From: an uncultured Alphaproteobacteria bacterium
Lineage (GTDB): Bacteria > Pseudomonadota > Alphaproteobacteria > Rhodobacterales > Rhodobacteraceae
DNA: 64,000 nt
Reading direction: 5' to 3'
Assembly: GCA_902540655.1 (NCBI GenBank)
Contig: CACBNQ010000002.1
Location: forward strand, 16,245-80,244
This document shows, piece by piece, positions 34,095-42,187 of the stretch. A model generated the notes under the pieces. It was not told the DNA's origin, did not search any database, and worked only from the letters and a program-made list of their open reading frames with translations. Made by a program: the position numbers and the translations under genes. Numbering within the stretch: position 1 is the first letter of the stretch; every line of letters starts with the position of its first letter.

Positions 34095-35459
34095 TTATGC
34101 CTCAAGTGTTCTGCGTAAGATTTCCACCTCGTCTGCCACCTGTACATCAACAAGTTTTAATTCTTCAATTTTCTTAACCGCATGAATAACAGTGGTGTGA
34201 TCTCTTCCACCGAATTTTCTTCCAATTTCTGGCAAAGATTTTGAAGTTAGAATTTTAGATAAGAACATAGCTATCTGTCTAGGTCTAGCTACCACTCTTG
34301 CTCTTCTCGCAGATATCAAGTCTGTCATTCTAAGATTGTAGTGTTCAGCAACTTTTCTGATTATCTCTTCAATAGTAATTTTTCTTTCTGAAGTTCTTAG
34401 AATATCTGATAGACATTCCTGTACTAAATCAATGGTTATTTCTTTTCCAACCAAAGATGCAAAAGCGAATAACCTTGTCAGAGCTCCCTCTAGTACCCTA
34501 ACATTTGAAGAAATTTTATGAGCTAAATACTCTAGAATACCTTCATCGATCTTAACGTCTCTATTCAGTTCCATTTGTATTTCAGCTTTTGCCTGTAAAA
34601 TTCCCAGGCGTAATTCATAGTCTGTCGGGTGCACGTCGACAACTAGACCCCAAGCAAGTCTAGATTTAATCCTTTCTTCCAAACCATCAATTTCACCAGG
34701 AGCTCTATCAGCCGATATAACTATTTGTTTTCCTTGCTCTATCAGAGCATTAAAGGTATGAAAAAATTCATCTTGTGTTGAATCTTTGCCTGCTATGAAC
34801 TGAACATCATCTACCATTAAAACATCCACTGACCTAAATAACTTTTTGAACGCATGCATATCCTTGAATCTTAAAGCTTGGACAAACCTATACATAAACT
34901 GCTCGGCTGAGAGGTATAGTATTCGCGCTTTTTTATTTTTTTCTTTAGTAGACCAAGCAATAGAGTGCATTAGATGCGTTTTTCCTAGACCGACTCCCCC
35001 ATACAAAAATAATGGATTGAAAGTTACCTTTCCCCCTTCTGAAACTCTTTTTGCAGCTGCATGTGCCAACTCATTTGGTTTTCCAACCACAAATTTATCG
35101 AAGGTAAACCTGGCATCAAGTGGTGAACTGGGTAGATCAAGCTGAGATTCTTGAGATTTTTGGTCGGCTCTTTTCAGTGCACTTTTCTCTGAAACATTTT
35201 TTTTGCCTGCTGTTTTATCTGACGATGCAGTAAACTCAAGTCTATCGATCGTTAGTTTTTGATTCTTAAATCCTTGGATAATGTGATCTCCGTAGTTCCT
35301 ATGAACCCAAGTACCAATAAATCTTGTTGGCACTTTAAACTTTGCAACAGAACCGTTAATCTCCTTTAGCTCAATGGGTTGTATCCAGTTTGCGTGAGCA
35401 CTTTCACCTATATTGCTCTTCACAAACTCTTTTACCTTTGACCACTCATCTTTTTTCAT
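34095..35459 (-). CDS. dnaA: Chromosomal replication initiator DnaA
   Basis: AAA+ initiator of 454 residues. Domain I is about 1-80, a short charged linker 80-115, and the AAA+ domain starts FTFDKFVVG (118-126). Walker A is GGVGLGKT (154-161), Walker B VLMVDDVQF, sensor 2 region follows, and the C-terminal DNA-binding domain carries the DnaA signature GGRDHTTVIHAVKKI (about 420-434). Its start overlaps the stop of a rhodanese gene by one base (TAATG), so translation is likely coupled. Confidence 0.98.
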   Translation of the reverse strand: MKKDEWSKVKEFVKSNIGESAHANWIQPIELKEINGSVAKFKVPTRFIGTWVHRNYGDHIIQGFKNQKLTIDRLEFTASSDKTAGKKNVSEKSALKRADQKSQESQLDLPSSPLDARFTFDKFVVGKPNELAHAAAKRVSEGGKVTFNPLFLYGGVGLGKTHLMHSIAWSTKEKNKKARILYLSAEQFMYRFVQALRFKDMHAFKKLFRSVDVLMVDDVQFIAGKDSTQDEFFHTFNALIEQGKQIVISADRAPGEIDGLEERIKSRLAWGLVVDVHPTDYELRLGILQAKAEIQMELNRDVKIDEGILEYLAHKISSNVRVLEGALTRLFAFASLVGKEITIDLVQECLSDILRTSERKITIEEIIRKVAEHYNLRMTDLISARRARVVARPRQIAMFLSKILTSKSLPEIGRKFGGRDHTTVIHAVKKIEELKLVDVQVADEVEILRRTLEA

Positions 35460-35896
35460 TAAATAACTCTACTCCAGGGCAAGCCCAAGTTCTTCCATCC
35501 GGTTGGGTTTTGTGGGTAGACTGAAGGCTGTTCATATCCCTCGAATCCATCCTCTATGTTAAAACACATACCATTATAATTACCGGATTTAAACGATTCT
35601 TCCACAGTTAATGCAGCGAAATTTGATCTAATTCCAGATCTACAAATAAAAAGATACTTTCCTTCGTCATGATGGCTTAAATTTTTGTTAAAATCGTTTA
35701 AAAAGCGCTTTCTTGACCCCGGTAAGATCGAGTTTCTCCATTCTATTTTATAGGTATCTTTGCCTATTTCTCTTAGGTCAGGTATTCCAACTTCCAAATG
35801 CTCTTTAATGGTTCTTACATCAATCAATACAGCGTTTTCATCTTCTTTTAGAAGATCAAAGGCTACTTTTGAATTTATATTTTCAACCAAATTCAA
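35459..35896 (-). CDS. Rhodanese-like sulfurtransferase upstream of dnaA
   Basis: Single rhodanese domain of 145 residues: VLIDVRTIKEH (23-33), then active-site C85 in the loop CRSGIRS (85-91), and a C-terminal extension with EGYEQP and GWKNLGLPW. This is the GlpE/PspE-like class, with the C-terminal GW-x-x-x-GLPW ending found in alphaproteobacterial proteins. It lies between rpsT and dnaA and overlaps dnaA by one base. The same sulfur-carrier fold occurs in the methanethiol operon 7 kb away, but the sequences are not close copies. Its cellular target is unknown. Confidence 0.88.
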   Translation of the reverse strand: MNLVENINSKVAFDLLKEDENAVLIDVRTIKEHLEVGIPDLREIGKDTYKIEWRNSILPGSRKRFLNDFNKNLSHHDEGKYLFICRSGIRSNFAALTVEESFKSGNYNGMCFNIEDGFEGYEQPSVYPQNPTGWKNLGLPWSRVI

Positions 35897-36004
35897 ACCT
35901 GTTTCAACGGACGTTTTTGCCTATCCATTTTAAAAAACCATGTCTTATTTATACGGTAACCCTGTCACAGTATTATAGCAAACAAATTTAAAACCATGCT
36001 GCTT

Positions 36005-36277
36005 CTAGCTTGCTTTTTTTAAACCTTTTACTTTTGAATTTAGTCTTGATATTTTTCTACTAGCTGAATTCTTATGAAAAACACCTTTTGTAACGCCTCT
36101 CATGATTTCCGACTGCGCAGTCCTAAGAACTTCATTGGCAGTTGCTTGATCACCCTCAACTATAGCTTGCTCAACTTTCTTGACAAACGTTTTAATTCTG
36201 GTTTTTCTATTCTTATTTTCCGTTGTTTTTTTAACCGTTTGTCTTAGTCTTTTTTTAGCTGAAGCTTTATTTGGCAT
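36005..36277 (-). CDS. rpsT: 30S ribosomal protein S20
   Basis: Small basic helical protein of 90 residues that binds 16S rRNA. MPNKASAKKRLRQ is the standard N-terminus, and RTAQSEIMRGVTKGVFHKN and ASRKISRL (about 58-83) complete the S20 pattern. The start is set at 36277 because AAGGAG lies ten bases ahead of it; an ATG three codons earlier is too close to that site. It is followed by a 108-base gap and then the rhodanese and dnaA genes. Confidence 0.96.
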   Translation of the reverse strand: MPNKASAKKRLRQTVKKTTENKNRKTRIKTFVKKVEQAIVEGDQATANEVLRTAQSEIMRGVTKGVFHKNSASRKISRLNSKVKGLKKAS

Positions 36278-36302
36278 ATTTATCATTCTCCTTACGCAAT
36301 CA

Positions 36303-36329
36303 ATTACACAATGCGGTTATAAATGTCAA
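36303..36329 (-). promoter_or_regulatory. Sigma-70-type promoter for rpsT
   Basis: On the minus strand a perfect -35 (TTGACA, 36324-36329) is followed after 15 bases by TGTAAT (36303-36308), five of six matches. A TAATTG at 17-base spacing is the alternative -10. The start of rpsT lies about 25 bases further on. This promoter may also feed the rhodanese and dnaA. Confidence 0.5.
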
Positions 36330-36340
36330 TAAGCGAACTG

Positions 36341-37117
36341 CTATTTGTCTTCGAACTTGGGTGTTCTTTTTTCTATAAAAGCGGACATACCTTCTTTTTT
36401 ATCTTCAGTTGAAAAAAGAGAATTAAAGATTCGCCTCTCAAACAATATACCCTCTGACATTCCAATCTCGAATGAACGATTTATTGTTTCCTTAATTCCC
36501 ATTGTCGACAACATAGACTTTTCTGCGATTTTATAAGCTACGGCCTTAGCTTCCTTTAAAAGATCCTCAACAGGAACGACTCTACTGACTAGTCCGGATC
36601 TTTCAGCCTCTTCAGCATCCATATTTCTACCAGTCAGGTGCATCTCCATTGCTTTAGATTTTCCAACAAATTTCGATAGCAGTTGTGTTCCTCCAAAACC
36701 TGCCATAACACCTAAATTTATTTCAGGTTGTCCAAATTTTGCACTGTCTGCAGCTAAGATAAAGTCGCACCTCATTGCAAGCTCACATCCTCCTCCTAGC
36801 GCGTATCCGGCTACAGCAGCTATAATAGGTTTTCTAGTTGCTTGAATTCTATCTAAATCATTAGAAAAAAAGTTTTTATAAAACATATCTACAAAAGACT
36901 TTGATATCATCTCCTTGATATCCGCACCAGCAGCAAAAGCCTTTTCAGAACCAGTTAAGATAATTGTTCTAACAGAATCATTATTGTCCGCATCTGTAAG
37001 AGCGCTGTTAAGTTCCTCCAACAGCTTACTGTTTAGAGCGTTCAATGCATTTGGCCTATTGAGTTTTATAATTAAAATAGGTTCTTCGTGCTCGATTATG
37101 AGCGTCTGGTAAGCCAT
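36341..37117 (-). CDS. Enoyl-CoA hydratase
   Basis: Crotonase-fold protein of 258 residues that hydrates trans-2-enoyl-CoA in beta-oxidation. KLNRPNALNALN (about 18-29), AFAAGADIKEM (about 59-69), the oxyanion stretch GYALGGGCELAM (about 104-115) and QPEINLGVMAGFGGTQLL with the catalytic Glu pair are clear. The start is at 37117, where GGAG lies six bases upstream; the nine codons before it have no support. Gene order mutM / enoyl-CoA hydratase / rpsT / dnaA is conserved across many alphaproteobacteria. Confidence 0.94.
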   Translation of the reverse strand: MAYQTLIIEHEEPILIIKLNRPNALNALNSKLLEELNSALTDADNNDSVRTIILTGSEKAFAAGADIKEMISKSFVDMFYKNFFSNDLDRIQATRKPIIAAVAGYALGGGCELAMRCDFILAADSAKFGQPEINLGVMAGFGGTQLLSKFVGKSKAMEMHLTGRNMDAEEAERSGLVSRVVPVEDLLKEAKAVAYKIAEKSMLSTMGIKETINRSFEIGMSEGILFERRIFNSLFSTEDKKEGMSAFIEKRTPKFEDK

Positions 37118-37188
37118 CCGATTCTCCAAAAAATTAATCTGCACAAACTTTTAATTTTCTTATAAAAATTTATCAAGAAAATAATGAA

Positions 37189-38022
37189 TTACTTCTGACA
37201 GTTTGCGCAATAAAATGTACTTCTCCCACTAATTCTAATTTTTCCAACAGTACCCTTACATTTATCCCGAAAACATGCTTGACCCTCTTTCCCATAAACC
37301 TGCAGTTTGTTTTGAAAATATCCTACCTCTCCACCTACCTGTCGGAAGTCTTTTAAAGTAGTACCACCAAATTTAATAGCGTTATCCAGAACTTTCTTAA
37401 TTGATGCAACTAGTTTTTCACATTCAATTAGAGACATATTTTTGCCGATCCTCGTCGGTTTGATTCGACAATCCCACAAAGCCTCACTAACGTAAATATT
37501 TCCCAAGCCAGCTACAACTTTCTGATCCATTAAAATATTTTTTAAAGATCTTGAAGAGTTTTTGATTTTGGACCACAGATGTTGTTTATCAAATTTTTTG
37601 GAAAGAGGTTCTATTCCTATATATTTGAACCTTTGATAATCAGCATAGTCACCTTCTATAATTTCAATAAAACCAAACCTTCGAGGATCATTATATATAA
37701 GCAGGAATTGATTATCGAATGATATTATCAGATGATCGTGTTTCTTTGGTTTATATTTATTTATACCTTCTCTACTTAAGTTTATTCTTCCTGACATCCC
37801 CAGATGTAGGACTATTGTCGTTTTCTTATTTAGAAAAAAAAGAAGGTATTTTGATCGCCTGCCAACTCCTAGAACTCGTTTTTTCAAGATCAATTTTTCA
37901 AAGTTCTCTTCGATAGGGAACCTTAGGTCTCGTCTAAATATTTTAGTTGAGATTATGGCACTACCTAAAACTGTCTTTTCTATACCTAATTTAACTGTTT
38001 CTATTTCTGGAAGTTCTGGCAA
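37189..38022 (-). CDS. mutM: Formamidopyrimidine-DNA glycosylase
   Basis: Removes 8-oxoguanine and formamidopyrimidines and cuts the AP site. The 277-residue protein starts PELPE after Met (P2 nucleophile, E3). LHLGMSGR, the helix-two-turn-helix with AGLGNIYVSEALW (about 171-183), and the C-terminal zinc finger (C-x4-C and C-x2-C, about 249-276) are all present. It starts divergently from xseB, 81 bases apart. Confidence 0.96.
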   Translation of the reverse strand: MPELPEIETVKLGIEKTVLGSAIISTKIFRRDLRFPIEENFEKLILKKRVLGVGRRSKYLLFFLNKKTTIVLHLGMSGRINLSREGINKYKPKKHDHLIISFDNQFLLIYNDPRRFGFIEIIEGDYADYQRFKYIGIEPLSKKFDKQHLWSKIKNSSRSLKNILMDQKVVAGLGNIYVSEALWDCRIKPTRIGKNMSLIECEKLVASIKKVLDNAIKFGGTTLKDFRQVGGEVGYFQNKLQVYGKEGQACFRDKCKGTVGKIRISGRSTFYCANCQK

Positions 38023-38103
38023 AAATCTATTTATAAAAATGAACTAGCTATTGATCTAAAAGACTATACTATAGATCATTATAAAAATATCATTAGATTT
38101 ATT

Positions 38104-38349
38104 ATGCTTTCAGAAGACGAGATAAAAGGCCTTAAATTTGAAGAGGGGCTGAAGAAATTAGAAGAGTTGGTTACTCATCTAGACGATGGCAATTTAAGCT
38201 TGGAGGAATCAATTTCTTACTACGAAGTAGGGATTAAACTGAAAAGCCATTGCGAAAAACTTTTGAAGACAGCAGAATTGAAAATTTTAAAAGTATCTGA
38301 CAAAGAGAATTTTATAACGGAAGACTTAAGAGCAAACGATAATGAATAA
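38104..38349 (+). CDS. xseB: Exodeoxyribonuclease VII small subunit
   Basis: Helical 81-residue protein: FEEGLKKLEELVTHLDDGNLSLEESISYYEVG is the family core (about residues 12-43, split here only in description). It works with XseA, which is not in this window. Its stop overlaps the start of ispA by 8 bases, the usual alphaproteobacterial xseB-ispA pairing; dxs, which often follows, is absent here. Confidence 0.94.
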   Translation: MLSEDEIKGLKFEEGLKKLEELVTHLDDGNLSLEESISYYEVGIKLKSHCEKLLKTAELKILKVSDKENFITEDLRANDNE

Positions 38350-39247
38350 ACCCTATAGTGAGTTCGACGAGACTTACTTCAAAAAAATGCTCGAAAATAA
38401 TGCACTTTATTTTAATCAACATTTAAAAAAATTTTTAAAGACAAAGAATTTTGGGATATTAAAAAAACCAATTGAGTATTCGATATTGGGGCAAGGAAAA
38501 AGATTAAGGCCGTTGCTGTGTATGGAAACTTCAAAGGTTTTCAATATTTCAAATGAAGTGGCAATATTCTGTGCTATCGCAATTGAATGCATTCATACGT
38601 ACTCTCTTGTGCATGATGATCTACCATCTATGGACGATGATGATTTGAGAAGGGGTCAACTAACTATCCATAAGAAATGGACTGAGGCAACTGCCATTTT
38701 AGTTGGAGATGCACTACAAAGTTTGGGTTTCGAAGCACTGAGTGGACATAAATTTAAAGTTACTGATAGAATAAAAAATAAATTGATTTTGAGTTTAGCA
38801 AAAAGTTCTGGGGCTTCTGGTATGGTATTAGGTCAAGCATTAGATATAGACGCCGAGACTTCTCAAAAGGAGCTTAAAATAAACGAGATTTCGAAAATAC
38901 AAGAATATAAAACTGGAAAGTTGATATCCTGGTCATGCGAAGTTGGACCAACTATAGCGGAAGAAAACACTGAGCCCTTCTCCTTATACGCCGCTAAAAT
39001 AGGTTTAGCTTTTCAAATTACTGACGACATCTTGGATGTTACTAGTTCTTTAAAAACGTTAGGAAAAAATGTAGGTAAAGATATGGACAAAAATAAGGCC
39101 ACTTTTGTTTCAAAACTAGGTCTTGATAATTCAAAAAAGAAAGCCTTAGAGTTAGTATCTGAAGCTTGTGACGCTATTTCAGGTTTTAAAGATCGATCAA
39201 GAAACCTTTTTCAAATCGCTAACTTTATTGTCAGTAGGCGATTTTAA
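38342..39247 (+). CDS. ispA: Farnesyl diphosphate synthase (polyprenyl synthetase)
   Basis: Condenses isopentenyl diphosphate with dimethylallyl and geranyl diphosphates to make farnesyl diphosphate. In 301 residues: GQGKRLRPLL (51-60), the first aspartate-rich motif DDLPSMDDDDLRRG (92-105), and the second motif FQITDDILD (about 223-231). It overlaps xseB by 8 bases and converges on asd 30 bases away. Product length between FPP and GGPP is not certain from sequence, but size and context favour FPP. Confidence 0.93.
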   Translation: MNKPYSEFDETYFKKMLENNALYFNQHLKKFLKTKNFGILKKPIEYSILGQGKRLRPLLCMETSKVFNISNEVAIFCAIAIECIHTYSLVHDDLPSMDDDDLRRGQLTIHKKWTEATAILVGDALQSLGFEALSGHKFKVTDRIKNKLILSLAKSSGASGMVLGQALDIDAETSQKELKINEISKIQEYKTGKLISWSCEVGPTIAEENTEPFSLYAAKIGLAFQITDDILDVTSSLKTLGKNVGKDMDKNKATFVSKLGLDNSKKKALELVSEACDAISGFKDRSRNLFQIANFIVSRRF

Positions 39248-39277
39248 CCTTTGATTGAAGAACTTAAAGCCCAATCA

Positions 39278-40300
39278 TTATTCTTTTTTTAGAACTTTAT
39301 TTACTAATAACTCGGCGATTTGTACTGCATTTAGAGCAGCGCCTTTTCTAAGGTTATCAGATACACACCATAAATTCAGACCATTCTCCGTTGTAGAATC
39401 TTGTCTTATTCGACTAATAAAAGTTGCATAATCGCCTGCACATTCTATTGGCGTTGTGTAACCTCCTTCTTCTCTTTTATCTACGACAATTATTCCTGGA
39501 GATTGTCTCAAAATTTCTCTGGCCTCTTCTTCATCTAAAAAATCTTCAAATTCTATATTTACTGCCTCGGAGTGGCCCACAAATACCGGCACCCTAACAC
39601 ATGTTGCTGTCAATTTTATCTTCTTGTCTAAAATCTTCTTTGTTTCAGCAACCATTTTCCACTCCTCTTTTGTCTGCCCGTCATCGAGAAACACATCTAT
39701 TTGAGGAATTACATTAAAAGCGATTTGTTTGGGATAAGCCTTTGGATCTACTTCCTGACCCGGCACGTATAAACCTTTTGTTTGAGCCCACAGCTCGTCC
39801 ATTGCTTCCTTACCTGAGCCTGAAACTGATTGAAAAGTTGTTACCACGACTCTTTTTATTTGTGCTCTATCGTGTAATGGTTTTAATGCTACAACCAATT
39901 GGGCGGTTGAACAGTTAGGGTTTGAAATAATATTCCTTTTATCGAAATTTTGTATTTCCTCAGGATTTACCTCAGGGACTATTAGGGGGATATCTGGATG
40001 ATAACGAAAAAGAGATGAATTGTCTATCACTATACAGCCACTTTCAGTCGCTTTTTTAACATATTTTTTTGTTGCTTCTGAGCCAACTGCAAAAAGTGCG
40101 ATATCAATTCCTTTAAAATCAAAAGTATCTAAATCTTTAGTCTTTAGAACTTTATCTCCAAATGAACATTCGGTCCCCAAAGAGCTTCTACTGGCTAAAG
40201 CAGTCAGCTGATCCACTGGAAACAGGCGCTCAGCCAAAATATTAAGCATTTCTTTTCCTACGTTACCAGTGGCACCGCAAACAGCAATGTTATATCCCAT
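39278..40300 (-). CDS. asd: Aspartate-semialdehyde dehydrogenase
   Basis: Reduces aspartyl phosphate to the semialdehyde for lysine, methionine and threonine. The 340-residue protein has NADP motif GATGNVG (9-15), catalytic C130 in SNPNCSTAQL, and a substrate-binding HSEAVNIEF stretch. In many alphaproteobacteria asd directly follows leuB; here about 5.5 kb of other genes separates them, but on the same strand. AAGGAAAAG precedes the ATG. Confidence 0.96.
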   Translation of the reverse strand: MGYNIAVCGATGNVGKEMLNILAERLFPVDQLTALASRSSLGTECSFGDKVLKTKDLDTFDFKGIDIALFAVGSEATKKYVKKATESGCIVIDNSSLFRYHPDIPLIVPEVNPEEIQNFDKRNIISNPNCSTAQLVVALKPLHDRAQIKRVVVTTFQSVSGSGKEAMDELWAQTKGLYVPGQEVDPKAYPKQIAFNVIPQIDVFLDDGQTKEEWKMVAETKKILDKKIKLTATCVRVPVFVGHSEAVNIEFEDFLDEEEAREILRQSPGIIVVDKREEGGYTTPIECAGDYATFISRIRQDSTTENGLNLWCVSDNLRKGAALNAVQIAELLVNKVLKKE

Positions 40301-40311
40301 ACTTTTCCTTT

Positions 40312-41217
40312 TTAATCTTTTGAAAAGTGATCTTTGAGCTTTGGTAATTCGGCAAAATTGCCTTCGGTCTTATCTTTATAGGATCTAAATCCTTCCATCA
40401 ACTCAGATTGGCTCAGCATCGATGCATTCCACATATTAATCCAATCCAATCCCTCATCAATGGTATGGTCACGCGCAAAGTCAATAACTTTCTTACAACC
40501 AAAAACAGCAGCCGGAGAATTAGAAGCTATTTCTTTAGCAATCTCTAATGCGCCTTCGATCAGAGCTTCATGACTGCCATATAATCTATTTACAAAACCA
40601 TAATCTTTAGCCTCTTGAGCAGAAAAATTTCTTCCTGTAAACGCTAATTCCTTAACAATACCTTCAGGTAGTAATTTTACAATTCTAGGGAATGTACCCA
40701 CATCTGCTACCATTCCAATTTTTGTCTCTCTTATTGAAAAAAAAGCATCGTTCGTTGCTAATCGTATATCTGCGGAACAGATTAGATCCACACCTCCGCC
40801 TATACAGCCACCCTGTATTGCACAAATAACCGGAATTCTAGCTTTTTGTAATGATGAAATAGATTCTTGTAAGAAAGACAGAAAGTTCATGAAGTTTTGA
40901 GGCGTTTGCAGCTCTTTTTCATTCTTTTTATTTGTAGTAGAGCTTGAAAAAACGTCTTGACCAAAAAGGCTTAAATCCAAACCGGCTGAAAATATGGGGC
41001 CAGTTGACGATAGAACAATACATCTCGCACTGGAATTTCTATCAATGTCTCCAATTATCCTTGGTAGATCTCTCCAAAAATCCCAGTTCATGGCATTCCT
41101 TTTTTCCGGCCTGTTAAGCTTTATGTGAGCAACATGCCCGAGAAACTCAATAGCAAAATAATTTGATTGGTATTGGTTTTGGTTTTGATTTTGATCGGCA
41201 ACTTCTAATTTATTCAT
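40312..41217 (-). CDS. Crotonase-family protein, dienoyl-CoA-isomerase-like
   Basis: Crotonase fold of 301 residues. KLNRPEKRNAMN (about 34-45), FSAGLDLSLF, GGCIGGGVDLICSADIRLA (about 135-153) and RETKIGMVADVGTFPR (about 163-178) are clear. The Glu/Asp pair in ETKIGMVADVGT matches delta3,5-delta2,4-dienoyl-CoA isomerase (ECH1) better than plain hydratases. An N-terminal run rich in Asn and Gln (about 9-18) is not part of the fold. It lies 11 bases upstream of asd on the same strand; the pathway link is likely fatty-acid oxidation. Confidence 0.9.
   Translation of the reverse strand: MNKLEVADQNQNQNQYQSNYFAIEFLGHVAHIKLNRPEKRNAMNWDFWRDLPRIIGDIDRNSSARCIVLSSTGPIFSAGLDLSLFGQDVFSSSTTNKKNEKELQTPQNFMNFLSFLQESISSLQKARIPVICAIQGGCIGGGVDLICSADIRLATNDAFFSIRETKIGMVADVGTFPRIVKLLPEGIVKELAFTGRNFSAQEAKDYGFVNRLYGSHEALIEGALEIAKEIASNSPAAVFGCKKVIDFARDHTIDEGLDWINMWNASMLSQSELMEGFRSYKDKTEGNFAELPKLKDHFSKD
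41167..41193. repeat. Short Asn-Gln codon repeat in the crotonase N-terminus
   Basis: Six-base near-repeats (plus strand TTGGTT/TTGATT-like) encode QNQNQNQYQ, residues 9-17 of the crotonase gene. It is a small microsatellite-like tract in coding sequence, in a region outside the enzyme fold. Its unit number could vary between strains. Confidence 0.6.
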
Positions 41218-41259
41218 TTTATATCCTACCTTTGCAATGCGCCTTAAGTATAATACTTA

Positions 41260-42135
41260 CTAATAGGATTTAAAGCCTTTAATAAGAGATATAAGCTTAT
41301 CCGGTTGCTCCATAGGGAAGAAGTGACTACCTCCCTTTATTGTTTCTACTTGTTTTAAATGCTTAAGCTTTTTAAATGAACTAATTGAAGCCGTTGTACT
41401 CCCAAACTCAGCGATTAATAGCAACGTTGGTACATTTATATTTTTAACAATTTTTGGTGTGGTAATTTTCTCAGTATTTATGAAACTTGCAGCCTCAGTT
41501 TCAGGGTTACAGGACAAATGTACGCCATTTTTATCTTTCTTCGTTCCACCTATTAAATAATCATACAAAAACCCTTCTTTCCATGTTTTAAAAATTCCCC
41601 TATTTGTGTAGGATTTCAATACTTCATCAAAGCTTTTCCATTTGCTTCTCTTTTTTAAGGCCTGACGATAAAGTTTTATAGTACTGCTATCATAGCCGAG
41701 CGGACCAAAGAATTTTGTAAAATATTTGTAATAATAGTTAATCACAACTGGGTCCGCCAAAACTAAACCATTAACTTTATCATTCAAGTGTTTGCTTGCC
41801 ATTATACTTAATGATCCACCAATAGAGTGTCCGCCTAGAACTATTTTGCTTTTATGTTTCTTGTAAAGTTCTGTTATCAAGGCAGCTAAATCTTTTGAAT
41901 ATCCTAAAACTGGGTTGACTGGATCATAGTAAGTTCCTGTTTCAGACATTCCGTATCCGGGTGTATCCCAAGCATATATATTATATTTTGAAGTTAACTT
42001 AGTTAGAATTCTGCTGTAAGTTTGCCCATTAAAGCCATTTGCGTGGGCCCAGTGTAATACTGGGCCTTCTATTGGTCCTTTCCAAAAGCAAGTTGAAATA
42101 TCACCCCTTGCAGTTTGTACTTTAATTCTTTCCAT
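41260..42135 (-). CDS. Alpha/beta hydrolase
   Basis: Alpha/beta-hydrolase fold of 291 residues. The oxyanion segment HWAHANGFNG (28-37), GYGMSETG, the nucleophile elbow GGHSIGG (Ser about residue 101), an Asp-containing LLIAEFGS strand and a terminal GGSHFFPMEQP with the catalytic His are visible. The pattern fits hydrolases or C-C lyases of small esters; the substrate is unknown. It sits 42 bases upstream of the crotonase gene and is divergent from the NAD(P)HX repair gene. Confidence 0.85.
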   Translation of the reverse strand: MERIKVQTARGDISTCFWKGPIEGPVLHWAHANGFNGQTYSRILTKLTSKYNIYAWDTPGYGMSETGTYYDPVNPVLGYSKDLAALITELYKKHKSKIVLGGHSIGGSLSIMASKHLNDKVNGLVLADPVVINYYYKYFTKFFGPLGYDSSTIKLYRQALKKRSKWKSFDEVLKSYTNRGIFKTWKEGFLYDYLIGGTKKDKNGVHLSCNPETEAASFINTEKITTPKIVKNINVPTLLLIAEFGSTTASISSFKKLKHLKQVETIKGGSHFFPMEQPDKLISLIKGFKSY

Positions 42136-42187
42136 GTATGGTCACAATTTTATTTATTAAAGCCAAAGTACGATATATAACTTTATA

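Noticed and set aside
39252..39284. TGATTG/CAATCA stem followed by a T-rich run after ispA
   Set aside because: Only six AT-rich base pairs with a 14-base loop; too weak to call a terminator.
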